This document shows positions 1 through 8,570 of a stretch of 32,278 nt of DNA, in pieces (positions within the stretch are counted from its first letter, which is position 1; each line of letters opens with the position of its first letter). A program made the translations under genes and the position numbers. The stretch comes from Myxacorys chilensis ATA2-1-KO14 (GTDB lineage: Bacteria; Cyanobacteriota; Cyanobacteriia; Leptolyngbyales; Leptolyngbyaceae): contig JAHHHP010000066.1 of NCBI GenBank assembly GCA_019359275.1, forward strand, positions 1-32,278. Reading direction: 5' to 3'. Under the pieces are notes generated by a model. It saw only the letters and a list, made by a program, of their open reading frames with translations, was not told the DNA's origin and searched no databases.

Positions 1-127
1 CACAAGAGCAGTTCGGGGTGCAAATAGGGGTGTCTTACGAAGCGATTAGTCGAAGAGAGAATGGGAGAATGCAACCTTCATCTTTGGCACTTCGACAGCT
101 AGAACGAATTATGCAAGAACTAGATGA
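1..127. repeat. Terminal direct repeat, left copy (contig circularity overlap)
   Basis: Identical base for base to the last 127 bases of the window (32152-32278). A 127-base end overlap is what a de Bruijn assembler run at k=127 leaves on a closed circle. An HTH reading frame continues correctly through the join, so the molecule is best read as a circle of about 32,151 bp. Confidence 0.93.
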
Positions 128-179
128 CTGTAACCAAGAGTTGCTGAGCTTATCTTTCTTCAAAAGCGAGAAAAATTAG
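1..179 (+). CDS. XRE-family HTH regulator, C-terminal part (gene crosses the circle join)
   Basis: This is the 3' part of an 86-residue gene that begins at 32070 and crosses the circular join. Here the frame starts at base 3 and ends at the TAG at 177-179. The translation carries a classic helix-turn-helix (TQEQFGVQIGVSYEAISRRE) followed by a helical tail. It stops 10 bases before the helicase ATG at 190, so it is the first gene of the defence-like operon. A small Cro/C1-type DNA-binding protein in this position usually represses its own operon; that role is inferred. In a linear annotation it would appear as two fragments. Confidence 0.85.
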   Translation, partial: QEQFGVQIGVSYEAISRRENGRMQPSSLALRQLERIMQELDDCNQELLSLSFFKSEKN

Positions 180-189
180 GGCTGGTAAT

Positions 190-3100
190 ATGCCAAGAAT
201 TTTCGACAACATCGAACTAAAGCTTTTGCCAGCCCTTAAAGACAACTTAAGAGCGGCGAAACGGGCTGACTTCTGCGTTGGCTATTTCAACCTCAGAGGA
301 TGGCGGCTGCTGGATGAGTTGATCGAGCAGTTTTCGGGCGGTGAAGGAAGCTGCTGCCGTTTGTTGGTGGGAATGCAGACTCTCCCCAAGGACGAATTTC
401 ATGCTGCCCGTTCTCTCGGCTCTGGTAATCAAGGCATTGATCAGGGTGAAGCGGTTCGGCTCAAAAAGCGTATCGCCGAAGAGTTTCGAGAACAACTTAT
501 GGTTGGCGCGCCAACCAATCAGGACGAAGCAGGATTACGGCGACTGAGTGCCCAACTAAAATCTAAAAAACTGATCGTCAAGTTATTTCTACGCCACACC
601 CTACACGCCAAACTCTATTTGGTTCACCATCCTGATGCGATTAACTCTCCGATCGTTGGGTTCTTAGGCAGTAGCAATCTAACTCTGGCAGGTTTGGGCA
701 AACAGGGCGAATTAAACGTCGATGTGCTTGAACCAGATGGAACGAATAAGCTGCAAAAGTGGTTTGACGATCGTTGGCGTGATCGCTTCTGCGTTGACAT
801 TTCAGACGAGCTGGTAAAACTGATCGACGAAAGTTGGGCACGAGAAGAACTGGTTCCGCCCTACCACGTCTATTTAAAGATGGCTTACCATCTTTCTCAA
901 GAAGCTCGTACTGGCTTATCTGAGTACCGAATCCCTCGTGACTTTGGCGATCGTCTATTCGACTTTCAAAAGGCGGCTGTCCAAATTGCGGCTCATCATG
1001 TCAACAAGCGAGGTGGGGTGCTGGTTGGTGACGTGGTTGGCTTGGGAAAAACGCTAGTTGGTACTGCCCTAGCGCGAATTTTGCAGGAAGACTCATTTCT
1101 TGAAACGCTGATCATTTGCCCTAAAAACTTGGTACAGATGTGGCAGGACTATGTACGTGAATATCGGCTCATTGCCGAAGTGTTGCCAATCAGCCAAGTT
1201 CAAACGAAGCTACCCAACCTGCGACGCTATCGAGTCGTGCTGATCGACGAGAGCCACAACCTGAGAAACCGCGAAGGGCGGCGTTATCGAGCAATTCAAG
1301 AGTACATTGCCTTCAACGAAAGTAAATGTATCCTTCTTACCGCCACCCCCTACAACAAAACCTATTTGGATCTCTCTGCCCAACTGCGATTGTTCATTCC
1401 TGAAGACAAAGATTTGGGCATTCGACCGGAGCAACTAATCAGCAGCTTAGGCAACGAGATGGAGTTTCGACGGCGACACTCCCAAATTCCTGTTAAATCC
1501 TTGCGAGCTTTTGAGCAGAGTGAGTTTACCGATGACTGGCGGGATTTGATGAAGCTCTATATGATTCGTCGCACTCGCAGCTTCATCAAAGATAATTACG
1601 CCAAGGTTGATGACGGTGATGAGCGCAAATACCTAGAATTTCAGGATGGTTCGCGCTCCTATTTCCCAACCCGTTTGCCCAAAACTGCCCGATTTGCGAT
1701 CGGTAGCCCATCAACTGACCCTTATGCCCGCCTCTACTCAGATCAGGTTGTGCAGGTCATCAACGATCTCAATCTGCCGCGCTACGGGCTGGGTAATTAC
1801 GAAGTATCTCGCCACGCTCAACCTCCCAGCGCCGCAGAACAGCTAGTCCTGAGTGGGTTGTCTCGCGCAGGACGGCGACTGATGGGATTCTGCCGCACCA
1901 ACCTGTTCAAACGACTCGAAAGCAGTGGGCAAGCATTCATTCAATCGATTGAACGCCACGTTCTGAGAAACTTTATTTATCTCCATGCCATTGAGAACGA
2001 GTTAGACATCCCGATCGGCACACAAGAAGCTGACTTATTGGACACTCGCTATAGCGATGAGGACTCTGACTCGATCGCTGCCACCTTATTTGATGCTGAG
2101 GCTGATGATGAAGCAACGGCTGACGCTTCCACAGAAGAACTGTCTGCCCAGGCGGAAACCGAGTATCGTCGTCGAGCGGCTGAGGTTTACAGCCTTTATG
2201 CCTCGCAGTATCAACGCCGTTTTAAGTGGGTTCGCCCCAATTTATTCACAAAACGGTTGGCAACTCATCTGCTTGGAGATGCCCGCTCCTTAATTGGTGT
2301 GCTGAGCTTTTGCCCGGTTTGGGACGCAGAGCAGGACCAAAAATTTATGGCACTGGTTCAACTACTGGAAAAAGAATATCCAACGCGCAAAGTGCTGATT
2401 TTTAGTCAGTTTGCTGACACCGCTAGATTTTTAGGAACTGAGTTGAAAGCCCGGAGGCTGGCTCAAGTTGAATATGTGACAGGGAATTCTGCTGACCCAA
2501 CCATGACTGCCTACCGCTTCAGCCCAGAGAGCAACGGCAAGCGCGACACGATTCCCCCCAGCAATGAACTTCGAGTTTTGATTGCAACCGATGTGTTGAG
2601 TGAGGGTCAAAACCTTCAGGATGCCGCAATTATTGTCAATTATGATTTGCCTTGGGCGATTATCCGACTAATTCAACGTGCTGGACGAGTAGACCGAATT
2701 GGACAGAAGTCAGACGAAATTTTCTGCTATTCCTTTCTTCCTGCCGAAGGGGTTGAGCGATTAATCAATTTGCGGGGCAGACTCCGGCGCAGGCTTCAGG
2801 AAAACGCTGAGGTGGTAGGCACAGACGAAGCCTTCTTTGAAGATGCGGCTGACCAGATGATTCTCGACCTCTATCACGAGAAAGCTGGAATTTTTGACGG
2901 CGAGGAGGATAGCGAAGTTGATTTGACCTCAGAAGCCTTTCAAATCTGGAAAAATGCCACCGACACTAATCCAGCTTTGAAAAGAGCGATCGAGCAATTG
3001 CCCAACGTGGTTTACTCAACTCGTACTCATCTTTCCACGGCAACGAAACCAGAAGGGGTGTTGCTGTATATGCGAACCACAGAAGGCAACGATGCCCTAG

Positions 3101-3582
3101 CATGGGTCGATCGAGAGGGAAATAGCGTTACCCAGTCTCAACTGGCAATTCTTCGCATGGCGGCTTGCGACCCAGAGACACCAGCTTTACCCCGTGATGC
3201 CCAGCATCATGAACTGGTAGAGAAAGGAGCCAATTTGATTGTGGAAGATGAAAAGCGGGTTGGCGGTCAGCTTGGTAGACCGTCAGGGGCGCGATTTCGC
3301 ACTTATGAGCGGCTGAAGCGTCATGCAGAAGAAGTGAAGGGAACACTGTTTGAATCGGCTGACTTGCTCAAGGCGATCGACGAAGTTTATCGCTATCCGT
3401 TGCGGCAGTCTGCAATCGACACGCTGAATCGTCAACTCAAAAGCGGTGTGAGCGACCAGCAGCTAGCGGATTTGGTGGTTGCACTTCGTATGGATGACCG
3501 ATTGTGTCTGGTCAATGAGGACGACGAGCCGCGAGAGCCGCAGATTATCTGTTCAATGGGACTTTTTGAAGGGCAGGGCTAG
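190..3582 (+). CDS. PLD-like nuclease / SNF2-family helicase fusion
   Basis: This 1130-residue protein has two recognisable parts. Residues about 1-200 look like a phospholipase-D-type nuclease domain with one active-site half: H139-x-K141 followed by G160-S-S-N163 and a downstream GELNVDV. The usual HKD aspartate is not in place. Residues about 255-880 are an SF2/SNF2 DNA translocase: Walker A GDVVGLGKT (K287), DESH (353-356), LLTATP (382-387), then SQFADTARFLG, ATDVLSEGQN and QRAGRVDRIGQ (829-839). The last 250 residues are unassigned. It starts 10 bases after the XRE gene and ends 5 bases before the methylase ATG. By analogy with DISARM DrmD and type I restriction motors it is inferred to translocate on DNA and perhaps cut it. 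Domain calls are firm; biological role is inferred. Confidence 0.9.
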   Translation: MPRIFDNIELKLLPALKDNLRAAKRADFCVGYFNLRGWRLLDELIEQFSGGEGSCCRLLVGMQTLPKDEFHAARSLGSGNQGIDQGEAVRLKKRIAEEFREQLMVGAPTNQDEAGLRRLSAQLKSKKLIVKLFLRHTLHAKLYLVHHPDAINSPIVGFLGSSNLTLAGLGKQGELNVDVLEPDGTNKLQKWFDDRWRDRFCVDISDELVKLIDESWAREELVPPYHVYLKMAYHLSQEARTGLSEYRIPRDFGDRLFDFQKAAVQIAAHHVNKRGGVLVGDVVGLGKTLVGTALARILQEDSFLETLIICPKNLVQMWQDYVREYRLIAEVLPISQVQTKLPNLRRYRVVLIDESHNLRNREGRRYRAIQEYIAFNESKCILLTATPYNKTYLDLSAQLRLFIPEDKDLGIRPEQLISSLGNEMEFRRRHSQIPVKSLRAFEQSEFTDDWRDLMKLYMIRRTRSFIKDNYAKVDDGDERKYLEFQDGSRSYFPTRLPKTARFAIGSPSTDPYARLYSDQVVQVINDLNLPRYGLGNYEVSRHAQPPSAAEQLVLSGLSRAGRRLMGFCRTNLFKRLESSGQAFIQSIERHVLRNFIYLHAIENELDIPIGTQEADLLDTRYSDEDSDSIAATLFDAEADDEATADASTEELSAQAETEYRRRAAEVYSLYASQYQRRFKWVRPNLFTKRLATHLLGDARSLIGVLSFCPVWDAEQDQKFMALVQLLEKEYPTRKVLIFSQFADTARFLGTELKARRLAQVEYVTGNSADPTMTAYRFSPESNGKRDTIPPSNELRVLIATDVLSEGQNLQDAAIIVNYDLPWAIIRLIQRAGRVDRIGQKSDEIFCYSFLPAEGVERLINLRGRLRRRLQENAEVVGTDEAFFEDAADQMILDLYHEKAGIFDGEEDSEVDLTSEAFQIWKNATDTNPALKRAIEQLPNVVYSTRTHLSTATKPEGVLLYMRTTEGNDALAWVDREGNSVTQSQLAILRMAACDPETPALPRDAQHHELVEKGANLIVEDEKRVGGQLGRPSGARFRTYERLKRHAEEVKGTLFESADLLKAIDEVYRYPLRQSAIDTLNRQLKSGVSDQQLADLVVALRMDDRLCLVNEDDEPREPQIICSMGLFEGQG

Positions 3583-3587
3583 AAATT

Positions 3588-6500
3588 ATGCAGATTGATT
3601 TAGAGCGATCGCGGCAATACCTAAAGCAATTTCAATTTCAGCCTTTATTTGTTGAAGAGTTGGGGTGGGATAACTGCCCCTCTCAACCCCTTCCGCTCTT
3701 GATCGAGAACAAGTCCTATACGCTTAAGCCCGTTGCTGAGAAGCGGGGGCAGGTCGTTTATACCTGTCTGGCTGAAGATGGGGCAATTCCCAATTCTGTA
3801 ATCCGCACCAAGATTCACAAGGAAGTTTCTCTTTACAGTCTGGAGAATGTGCTAATTTACATTGACCAGAGCGAGACTGAGCAGGTGTGGCAGTGGGTCA
3901 GACGTGATCCAGGTAAGCCCAAAGCCAATCGATTCCACCAGTTTCATAGGAGCCAATCCGGGGATTCTTTACTCCAAAAACTGGAGATTTTAGCCTTTTC
4001 TTTTGAGGATGAAGAGCGCGGAATAACAGTTGTAGATTCTACTAGCCGCAGTCGTCGAGCCTTCGATGTAGATCGGATAACGAAGAAGTTTTACGAACGG
4101 TTCAAGAAGGAGCATGGGCTGTTTCTCAAGTTTATCGCCGGCATCCGCTCCCAGTTTGATCAGGAGTGGTACTGCTCGTTGATGCTGAACCGCTTGATGT
4201 TCGTCTATTTCATCCAGAAAAAGGGCTTTCTGGATGGCAACACTAACTATTTGCGCGATCGCCTTCAAGCTTGCCAGTCGCTCAAAGGACAAGACAGCTT
4301 CCACTCGTTCTATCGCTACTTCCTGCTAAAGCTGTTCCACAGTGGGTTAGGAGATCCAAAGCGCACCTCTGAACTAGAGAAGCTTCTTGGCAAAGTTCCC
4401 TATCTAAATGGCGGTTTGTTTGAGGTTCACCAGTTAGAAGAAACGTACCAAGACATTCAGATTCCAGACCAGGCATTTGAAAAGATCTTTGATTTTTTTG
4501 ATGAGTACCAGTGGCATCTGGACGATCGCCCTCTGCATAACGATCGTGAAATTAATCCTGATGTGTTGGGCTACATTTTTGAGAAGTATATCAACGAAAA
4601 AGAACAAAAGCAGAAAGGAGCATACTATACGAAAGAAGACATTACGGGATATATCAGTAAAAACGCTATTATTCCCTTCCTATTTAATGCAGCAGAAAAA
4701 GCCTGTAGCATCGCCTTCCATCCTGATGGAAGTGTTTGGCGTTTATTAAAAGATAATCCCAACCGTTACATCTACATGGCAATGCAAAAGGGAGTAGATT
4801 TGCCTCTCCCAGATACAATCGCCTCTGGAATTCTAGATGTTTTTCAAAGACAGCTATGGAACCGTTCTGCTAATAGTGAATATGCTCTACCGACTGAAAC
4901 ATGGCGGGAGCATATTGCCCGCCGCCAACGGTGCTTGGAGTTACGACAAAAGCTTGCAGAAGGAGAGATTCATTCTATTGACGATTTGATTACTCTCAAC
5001 TTAGATATCCGACAGTTTGCCCAAGACGTTATTGAGAACTGTGAAGGGTCTGAACTACTTCGGGCGTTCTACGATGCTATTTGCCAAGTCTCGATCCTTG
5101 ATCCTACTTGTGGCTCAGGTGCTTTCCTATTTGCTGCACTGAACATTTTGGACCCTTTGTATGATGCCTGCTTAGAGCGAATGCAGGTGTTTTTGGATGA
5201 TTTGAAGCGATCTGATCATCCACATCACCCAGAAACCTTTGGTGACTTTCGCCAGGTTCTTGATCGAGTCGCACAGCACCCAAACCGCCGCTACTTCATT
5301 CTCAAATCCATCATCCTCAGTAACCTATATGGGGTGGATATTATGGAGGAAGCAACGGAAATTTGTAAGCTTCGTTTATTTTTGAAGCTGGTATCTCAAG
5401 TAGAGCGAGATCCTTATGCTCCGAACTATGGCTTAGAACCGTTACCTGATATTGATTTCAACATCAGAGCAGGCAATACGCTGGTTGGTTTCGCTAATTA
5501 TGAAGAGGTTAGAAAAGCTGTCGAGGGAGAACAGCAGAAAAAACTAGATTTGTTTAGTGATATGGAACGCATTGATAAAAGTGCTATGGAGGTAGATCAA
5601 GCATTTCAATCGTTCCGCGCTATGCAAATAGATCGCGGGATAAATGCTGAAAAATTTAAGTTGGCGAAACTTCAATTGCGTCAGCGTTTACGAGATTTAA
5701 ACCAAGAACTGAACTCTTACCTAGCTGACACCTATGAAGTTGGTTTATCTAAGAAAAAAACATCTTTTGAAAGTTGGCTAATTACTCATCAACCATTTCA
5801 CTGGTTCGTTGCTTTTTATAACATTATGAATCGAGGCGGTTTTGATGTAATTGTTGGAAATCCGCCCTATGTTGAACTTTCTAAAGTTCGATCCGTATAT
5901 AAGCCTTTAGGTTTCAGAACAGAATCCTGCGGTAACTTATATGCCTTATGTATAGAAAGATCGATTGTCATGCTGAGAGATTCAGCTTGGCTAGGGTTTG
6001 TTGTGCAACAGCCTCTTGTTTCTACGCAAAGAATGCAACCTGCTAGGGAATTTCTGCTAAATACTTCCTCAATTGTATTGTGTAGTACCTATGATGATAG
6101 ACCCAGTAAATTGTTTGATGGAATTCATCATGCAAGGATAGCAATTACAATTTCGCAAAAATATAAGCAACAGGAAAGGGCAAGACTATATGTAACTTCA
6201 TATAAAAAATGGTACAAGGAAGAAAGAAAAAAACTATTCAACTGCTTATCTTACACAAAGAGTTTTGAACACGCTTATCTTACTTGCTTCCCTAAAATCA
6301 GTTCGTCTGTTGAATCAAGTATTCTCCATAAGATGTCTATTACATCTAAGCGTTTTAGCAGTTGGATTTCTACAGGCGAAAGTGACTATAGAGTTTATTA
6401 CAAAATAACAGGGGTTGGGCATTGGTTTACTATTACTGCAAGACCTCCAAAGTTTTTTAGGCAAGGAATAGAGTCCTCTTCAACACGAGAAAGCTTTATT

Positions 6501-6899
6501 TGTTTTGATAGTGCTTCTATAAGAGATAGAGCAATTGTGATTTTGAATAGCTCTCTTTTCTATTGGTTCTATCAAGTTAGAACTAATTGCAGAGACTTTA
6601 ATCCTTCAGACTATAAAACTTTTCCTGTAGTAGAAACTCTAGAAATTGAAGATTTTTCTAGGCTCTCACAACAGCTACAAGATTACCTTGATTCGTCTAG
6701 TACCTTTATCAATATTACTCATGGTCAAACAGGTGCTATACAAATAGAGCAATTCAAGCCCCGCGAAGCTAAATCGGTTGTTAATGAAATTGATCGTGTG
6801 CTTGCGAAGCATTACGGCTTTACAAGCGAGGAGCTTGATTTTATCGTCAACTATGACATTAAGTACCGCATGGGGCGCGATACTGAGGATGAGGAGTAA
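3588..6899 (+). CDS. Eco57I-like (type IIG/PglX-like) N6-adenine DNA methyltransferase
   Basis: This 1103-residue protein has the gamma-type adenine methylase signature: a GAYYTKEDI segment (344-352), SAM-binding motif I DPTCGSGAF (505-513) and catalytic NPPY (758-761). The N-terminal 300 residues, which in type IIG enzymes may hold a nuclease, show no PD-(D/E)xK that I can defend. The C-terminal third, after NPPY, is in the place of a target-recognition domain and is visibly more AT-rich (about 5860-6720) than the rest, while the last 40 codons return to normal composition. It starts 5 bases after the helicase and is surely cotranscribed. It should methylate adenine in an asymmetric target, marking self DNA. 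It could be a solitary modification enzyme, but its tight pairing with a nuclease-helicase argues for a restriction-like system. DISARM DrmMI or BREX PglX are functional analogues rather than proven orthologues. Confidence 0.9.
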   Translation: MQIDLERSRQYLKQFQFQPLFVEELGWDNCPSQPLPLLIENKSYTLKPVAEKRGQVVYTCLAEDGAIPNSVIRTKIHKEVSLYSLENVLIYIDQSETEQVWQWVRRDPGKPKANRFHQFHRSQSGDSLLQKLEILAFSFEDEERGITVVDSTSRSRRAFDVDRITKKFYERFKKEHGLFLKFIAGIRSQFDQEWYCSLMLNRLMFVYFIQKKGFLDGNTNYLRDRLQACQSLKGQDSFHSFYRYFLLKLFHSGLGDPKRTSELEKLLGKVPYLNGGLFEVHQLEETYQDIQIPDQAFEKIFDFFDEYQWHLDDRPLHNDREINPDVLGYIFEKYINEKEQKQKGAYYTKEDITGYISKNAIIPFLFNAAEKACSIAFHPDGSVWRLLKDNPNRYIYMAMQKGVDLPLPDTIASGILDVFQRQLWNRSANSEYALPTETWREHIARRQRCLELRQKLAEGEIHSIDDLITLNLDIRQFAQDVIENCEGSELLRAFYDAICQVSILDPTCGSGAFLFAALNILDPLYDACLERMQVFLDDLKRSDHPHHPETFGDFRQVLDRVAQHPNRRYFILKSIILSNLYGVDIMEEATEICKLRLFLKLVSQVERDPYAPNYGLEPLPDIDFNIRAGNTLVGFANYEEVRKAVEGEQQKKLDLFSDMERIDKSAMEVDQAFQSFRAMQIDRGINAEKFKLAKLQLRQRLRDLNQELNSYLADTYEVGLSKKKTSFESWLITHQPFHWFVAFYNIMNRGGFDVIVGNPPYVELSKVRSVYKPLGFRTESCGNLYALCIERSIVMLRDSAWLGFVVQQPLVSTQRMQPAREFLLNTSSIVLCSTYDDRPSKLFDGIHHARIAITISQKYKQQERARLYVTSYKKWYKEERKKLFNCLSYTKSFEHAYLTCFPKISSSVESSILHKMSITSKRFSSWISTGESDYRVYYKITGVGHWFTITARPPKFFRQGIESSSTRESFICFDSASIRDRAIVILNSSLFYWFYQVRTNCRDFNPSDYKTFPVVETLEIEDFSRLSQQLQDYLDSSSTFINITHGQTGAIQIEQFKPREAKSVVNEIDRVLAKHYGFTSEELDFIVNYDIKYRMGRDTEDEE

Positions 6900-6917
6900 G
6901 CTACCTAGATGTAAGAG

Positions 6918-7358
6918 ATGAGCGATCGCACCTACTGGTTGAGTCTGTTCAACACAACGACCTGGCAAGAATTTCAGGACGCTGGAGCCGAAGTGATGGG
7001 CTTTCCCGAAACTCGCCAGAACACAGTAAGGCGTATCAAGCCAGGTGACTACTTGCTTGGCTACCTGACTGGAGTTTCTCGCTGGATCGCAGTTTTGGAA
7101 GTTACCTCTGAGCCCTACGACGACCTTTCCAGAATTTGGAAACAGGCTCTCTTTCCCTGTCGGGTCAAAGTCAAGGTGGTTGCAAACGTCCCACTGGAAG
7201 CTGGTGTCCCCGTTCTCTCTATCAGCAAGGAGCTGCGAATGTTCGACAATATGAAAACGCCTAACTGGGGATTATTATTTCGAATTGCACCGAGAGAATT
7301 ACATCCGAGCGATGGGGAATTAATCACCAATGCTGTTAAACAGGCTGCCCTTACTTGA
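6918..7358 (+). CDS. EVE/PUA-like domain protein
   Basis: A 146-residue protein. It opens with TYWLSLFN, followed by TWQEF, GFPETRQN, KPGDYLLGYLTGVSRWIAVLEVTSEPYDD and FPCRVKVKV. This matches the order of elements in EVE domains: the YW(L)F strand, the KPGD turn, and the G-V-x-E-V-T-S strand followed by a PY. EVE proteins are PUA-fold readers of modified DNA or RNA bases and are often found beside restriction or defence genes. It lies 18 bases after the methylase with no terminator between, so it is probably the last gene of the operon. An inferred role is sensing of modified bases, either self-methylated or phage-modified. No catalytic residues are expected. Confidence 0.72.
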   Translation: MSDRTYWLSLFNTTTWQEFQDAGAEVMGFPETRQNTVRRIKPGDYLLGYLTGVSRWIAVLEVTSEPYDDLSRIWKQALFPCRVKVKVVANVPLEAGVPVLSISKELRMFDNMKTPNWGLLFRIAPRELHPSDGELITNAVKQAALT

Positions 7359-7367
7359 CAGGTCTTA

Positions 7368-7396
7368 CGTCAGTTACTAGCAACGAGTTGCTGACG
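7368..7396 (+). terminator. Candidate stem-loop after the defence-like operon
   Basis: AGCAAC (7379-7384) pairs with GTTGCT (7387-7392), and CGTC (7368-7371) with GACG (7393-7396). It starts 10 bases after the stop of the EVE-like gene. There is no T-run, so an intrinsic terminator is uncertain. Confidence 0.35.
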
Positions 7397-7530
7397 AATA
7401 AGAGTCTTTTGCCACGCAATCCCCTAGATCGCATTTGCCAGAGAATTTTGAGAAACGCAGCGATAACGAATACAAGGCATGATGAGGATTCAATCTCTTT
7501 GGGTCTGATTCCCTACAGTTCGCTGCGTCC

Positions 7531-7560
7531 AAAAGCAACAGCACCCTTCAGATGCTGTTG
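7531..7560 (-). terminator. Candidate intrinsic terminator for the minus-strand recombinase unit
   Basis: Perfect 8-bp arms CAACAGCA (7536-7543) and TGCTGTTG (7553-7560) with a 9-base loop. Read on the minus strand the stem is followed by CTTTTG, the expected layout after the gene ending at 7678. Confidence 0.5.
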
Positions 7561-7677
7561 AGCAAAATTGAGCTGCGAAGCGTGGGAGTGGAGCGAAGTG
7601 ATACACCGCCCACTTGCAGCAGTAACCGTCATTAGAGCATTTGTCACTGAAAAGAATTTGGACAAATTTCAATTTAA

Positions 7678-8520
7678 TCAAACAGAGGGGTGCCCGGGGC
7701 TCCCTTGGCTTCCTCGACTTAGGTTTAACTTTCTGAGCCAAGACCTGATTGTTCCAGCTTTAATGCCTGTGATTTCGGAAACCTCATTAGAGGACTTTCC
7801 TTCTAAGTAGAGGTCAATACAATTTTGTTTCTCCTCCTCTGAGTATTGTTTCTGCTCTCGAGTAATACCAGCCCTCCAAATCCAGCTGCGAACTGTTTTG
7901 GCAGAAATTCCTGTTAATTCAGAAACTTTATTAGAAGATTTTCCACCCTTGTATAGCTCCAAGCAATTTTGCTTTTCTTCCTCAGTATATTTACCCGTTC
8001 TTCTAACCCCGGCTTGCGTTACCCAAAATACAATTACATCCGCTGGAACACCCGTTTCATCCTCAATTTGCTTCGGGGCTTGACCATCAATGTACCTTGA
8101 TACACTCTGCCGTTTTAAGTCTTCAGAATACGGGCTCGAAAACCCGGGTAGCTTTTCCCGTTGTCGAAGCCACTTCCTAATCACGCGGCGAGCAGGAATA
8201 TTCAACAAATGTTGAACCTCTTGAATTGGATACCCCAATTCAAATAGTTGCAGAGCTTGTTGTTTAGTCATCTCTGACTCTGGTTCTTCATTCTTGAGAG
8301 GCATAATAGTAGCAAACTCTTGCTCAGCTTCAGCCTCACAAGCAACCTGGGATTGGAGCAGTAGCCCGAGCTTTTTGTAATAAGGGCAATAACGGCACTC
8401 TAGATGCGCACCAGGCTCAGCACAATCACACGCTCTTCGCCATTCTGAAAGTGCAAGCTCCTCTGCTTTGGTGAAGCGTTCTACAGCTGCTGAAAAAATA
8501 TCTAAAGGTAATTTACTCAT
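7678..8520 (-). CDS. Protein with Cys cluster and four tandem HTH modules (recombinase partner)
   Basis: Residue numbers assume the ATG at 8520, which gives 280 residues. An in-frame TTG at 8574 overlaps the recombinase stop as TTGA and is an alternative giving 298. Near the N-terminus is a C-x-C-x8-C-x2-C cluster (CDCAEPGAHLECRYC) that could bind zinc. The rest is four tandem helix-turn-helix units. The last two are nearly the same: YTEEEKQNCLELYKGGKSSN and YSEEEKQNCIDLYLEGKSSN, each followed by an S-x-x-T-G-I-x-A-x-T-(V/I)-R-S-W recognition helix. It directly follows the serine recombinase and is probably translated with it. It could be a directionality or accessory factor for that recombinase, or a transposase-like DNA binder. 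I do not recognise a named family. Confidence 0.7.
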   Translation of the reverse strand: MSKLPLDIFSAAVERFTKAEELALSEWRRACDCAEPGAHLECRYCPYYKKLGLLLQSQVACEAEAEQEFATIMPLKNEEPESEMTKQQALQLFELGYPIQEVQHLLNIPARRVIRKWLRQREKLPGFSSPYSEDLKRQSVSRYIDGQAPKQIEDETGVPADVIVFWVTQAGVRRTGKYTEEEKQNCLELYKGGKSSNKVSELTGISAKTVRSWIWRAGITREQKQYSEEEKQNCIDLYLEGKSSNEVSEITGIKAGTIRSWLRKLNLSRGSQGSPGHPSV

Positions 8521-8570
8521 TCTCTCAATATCCTCGATTCCAGCTAACAGAAAACTAGAAGCAGATCGTA

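Larger units (their letters stand above)
7359..7677. other. Convergent intergenic region with two hairpins
   Basis: This lies between the plus-strand operon end and the minus-strand HTH gene end. It holds a hairpin at 7368-7396 (CGTC, AGCAAC / GTTGCT, GACG) just after the EVE gene stop and a second at 7536-7560. No convincing coding frame was seen. Confidence 0.6.

Noticed and set aside
1..127. End repeats as true terminal redundancy of a linear phage or linear plasmid
   Set aside because: The length is exactly a common assembler k-mer, the repeat falls inside a coding frame that reads through, and no phage structural genes are present.
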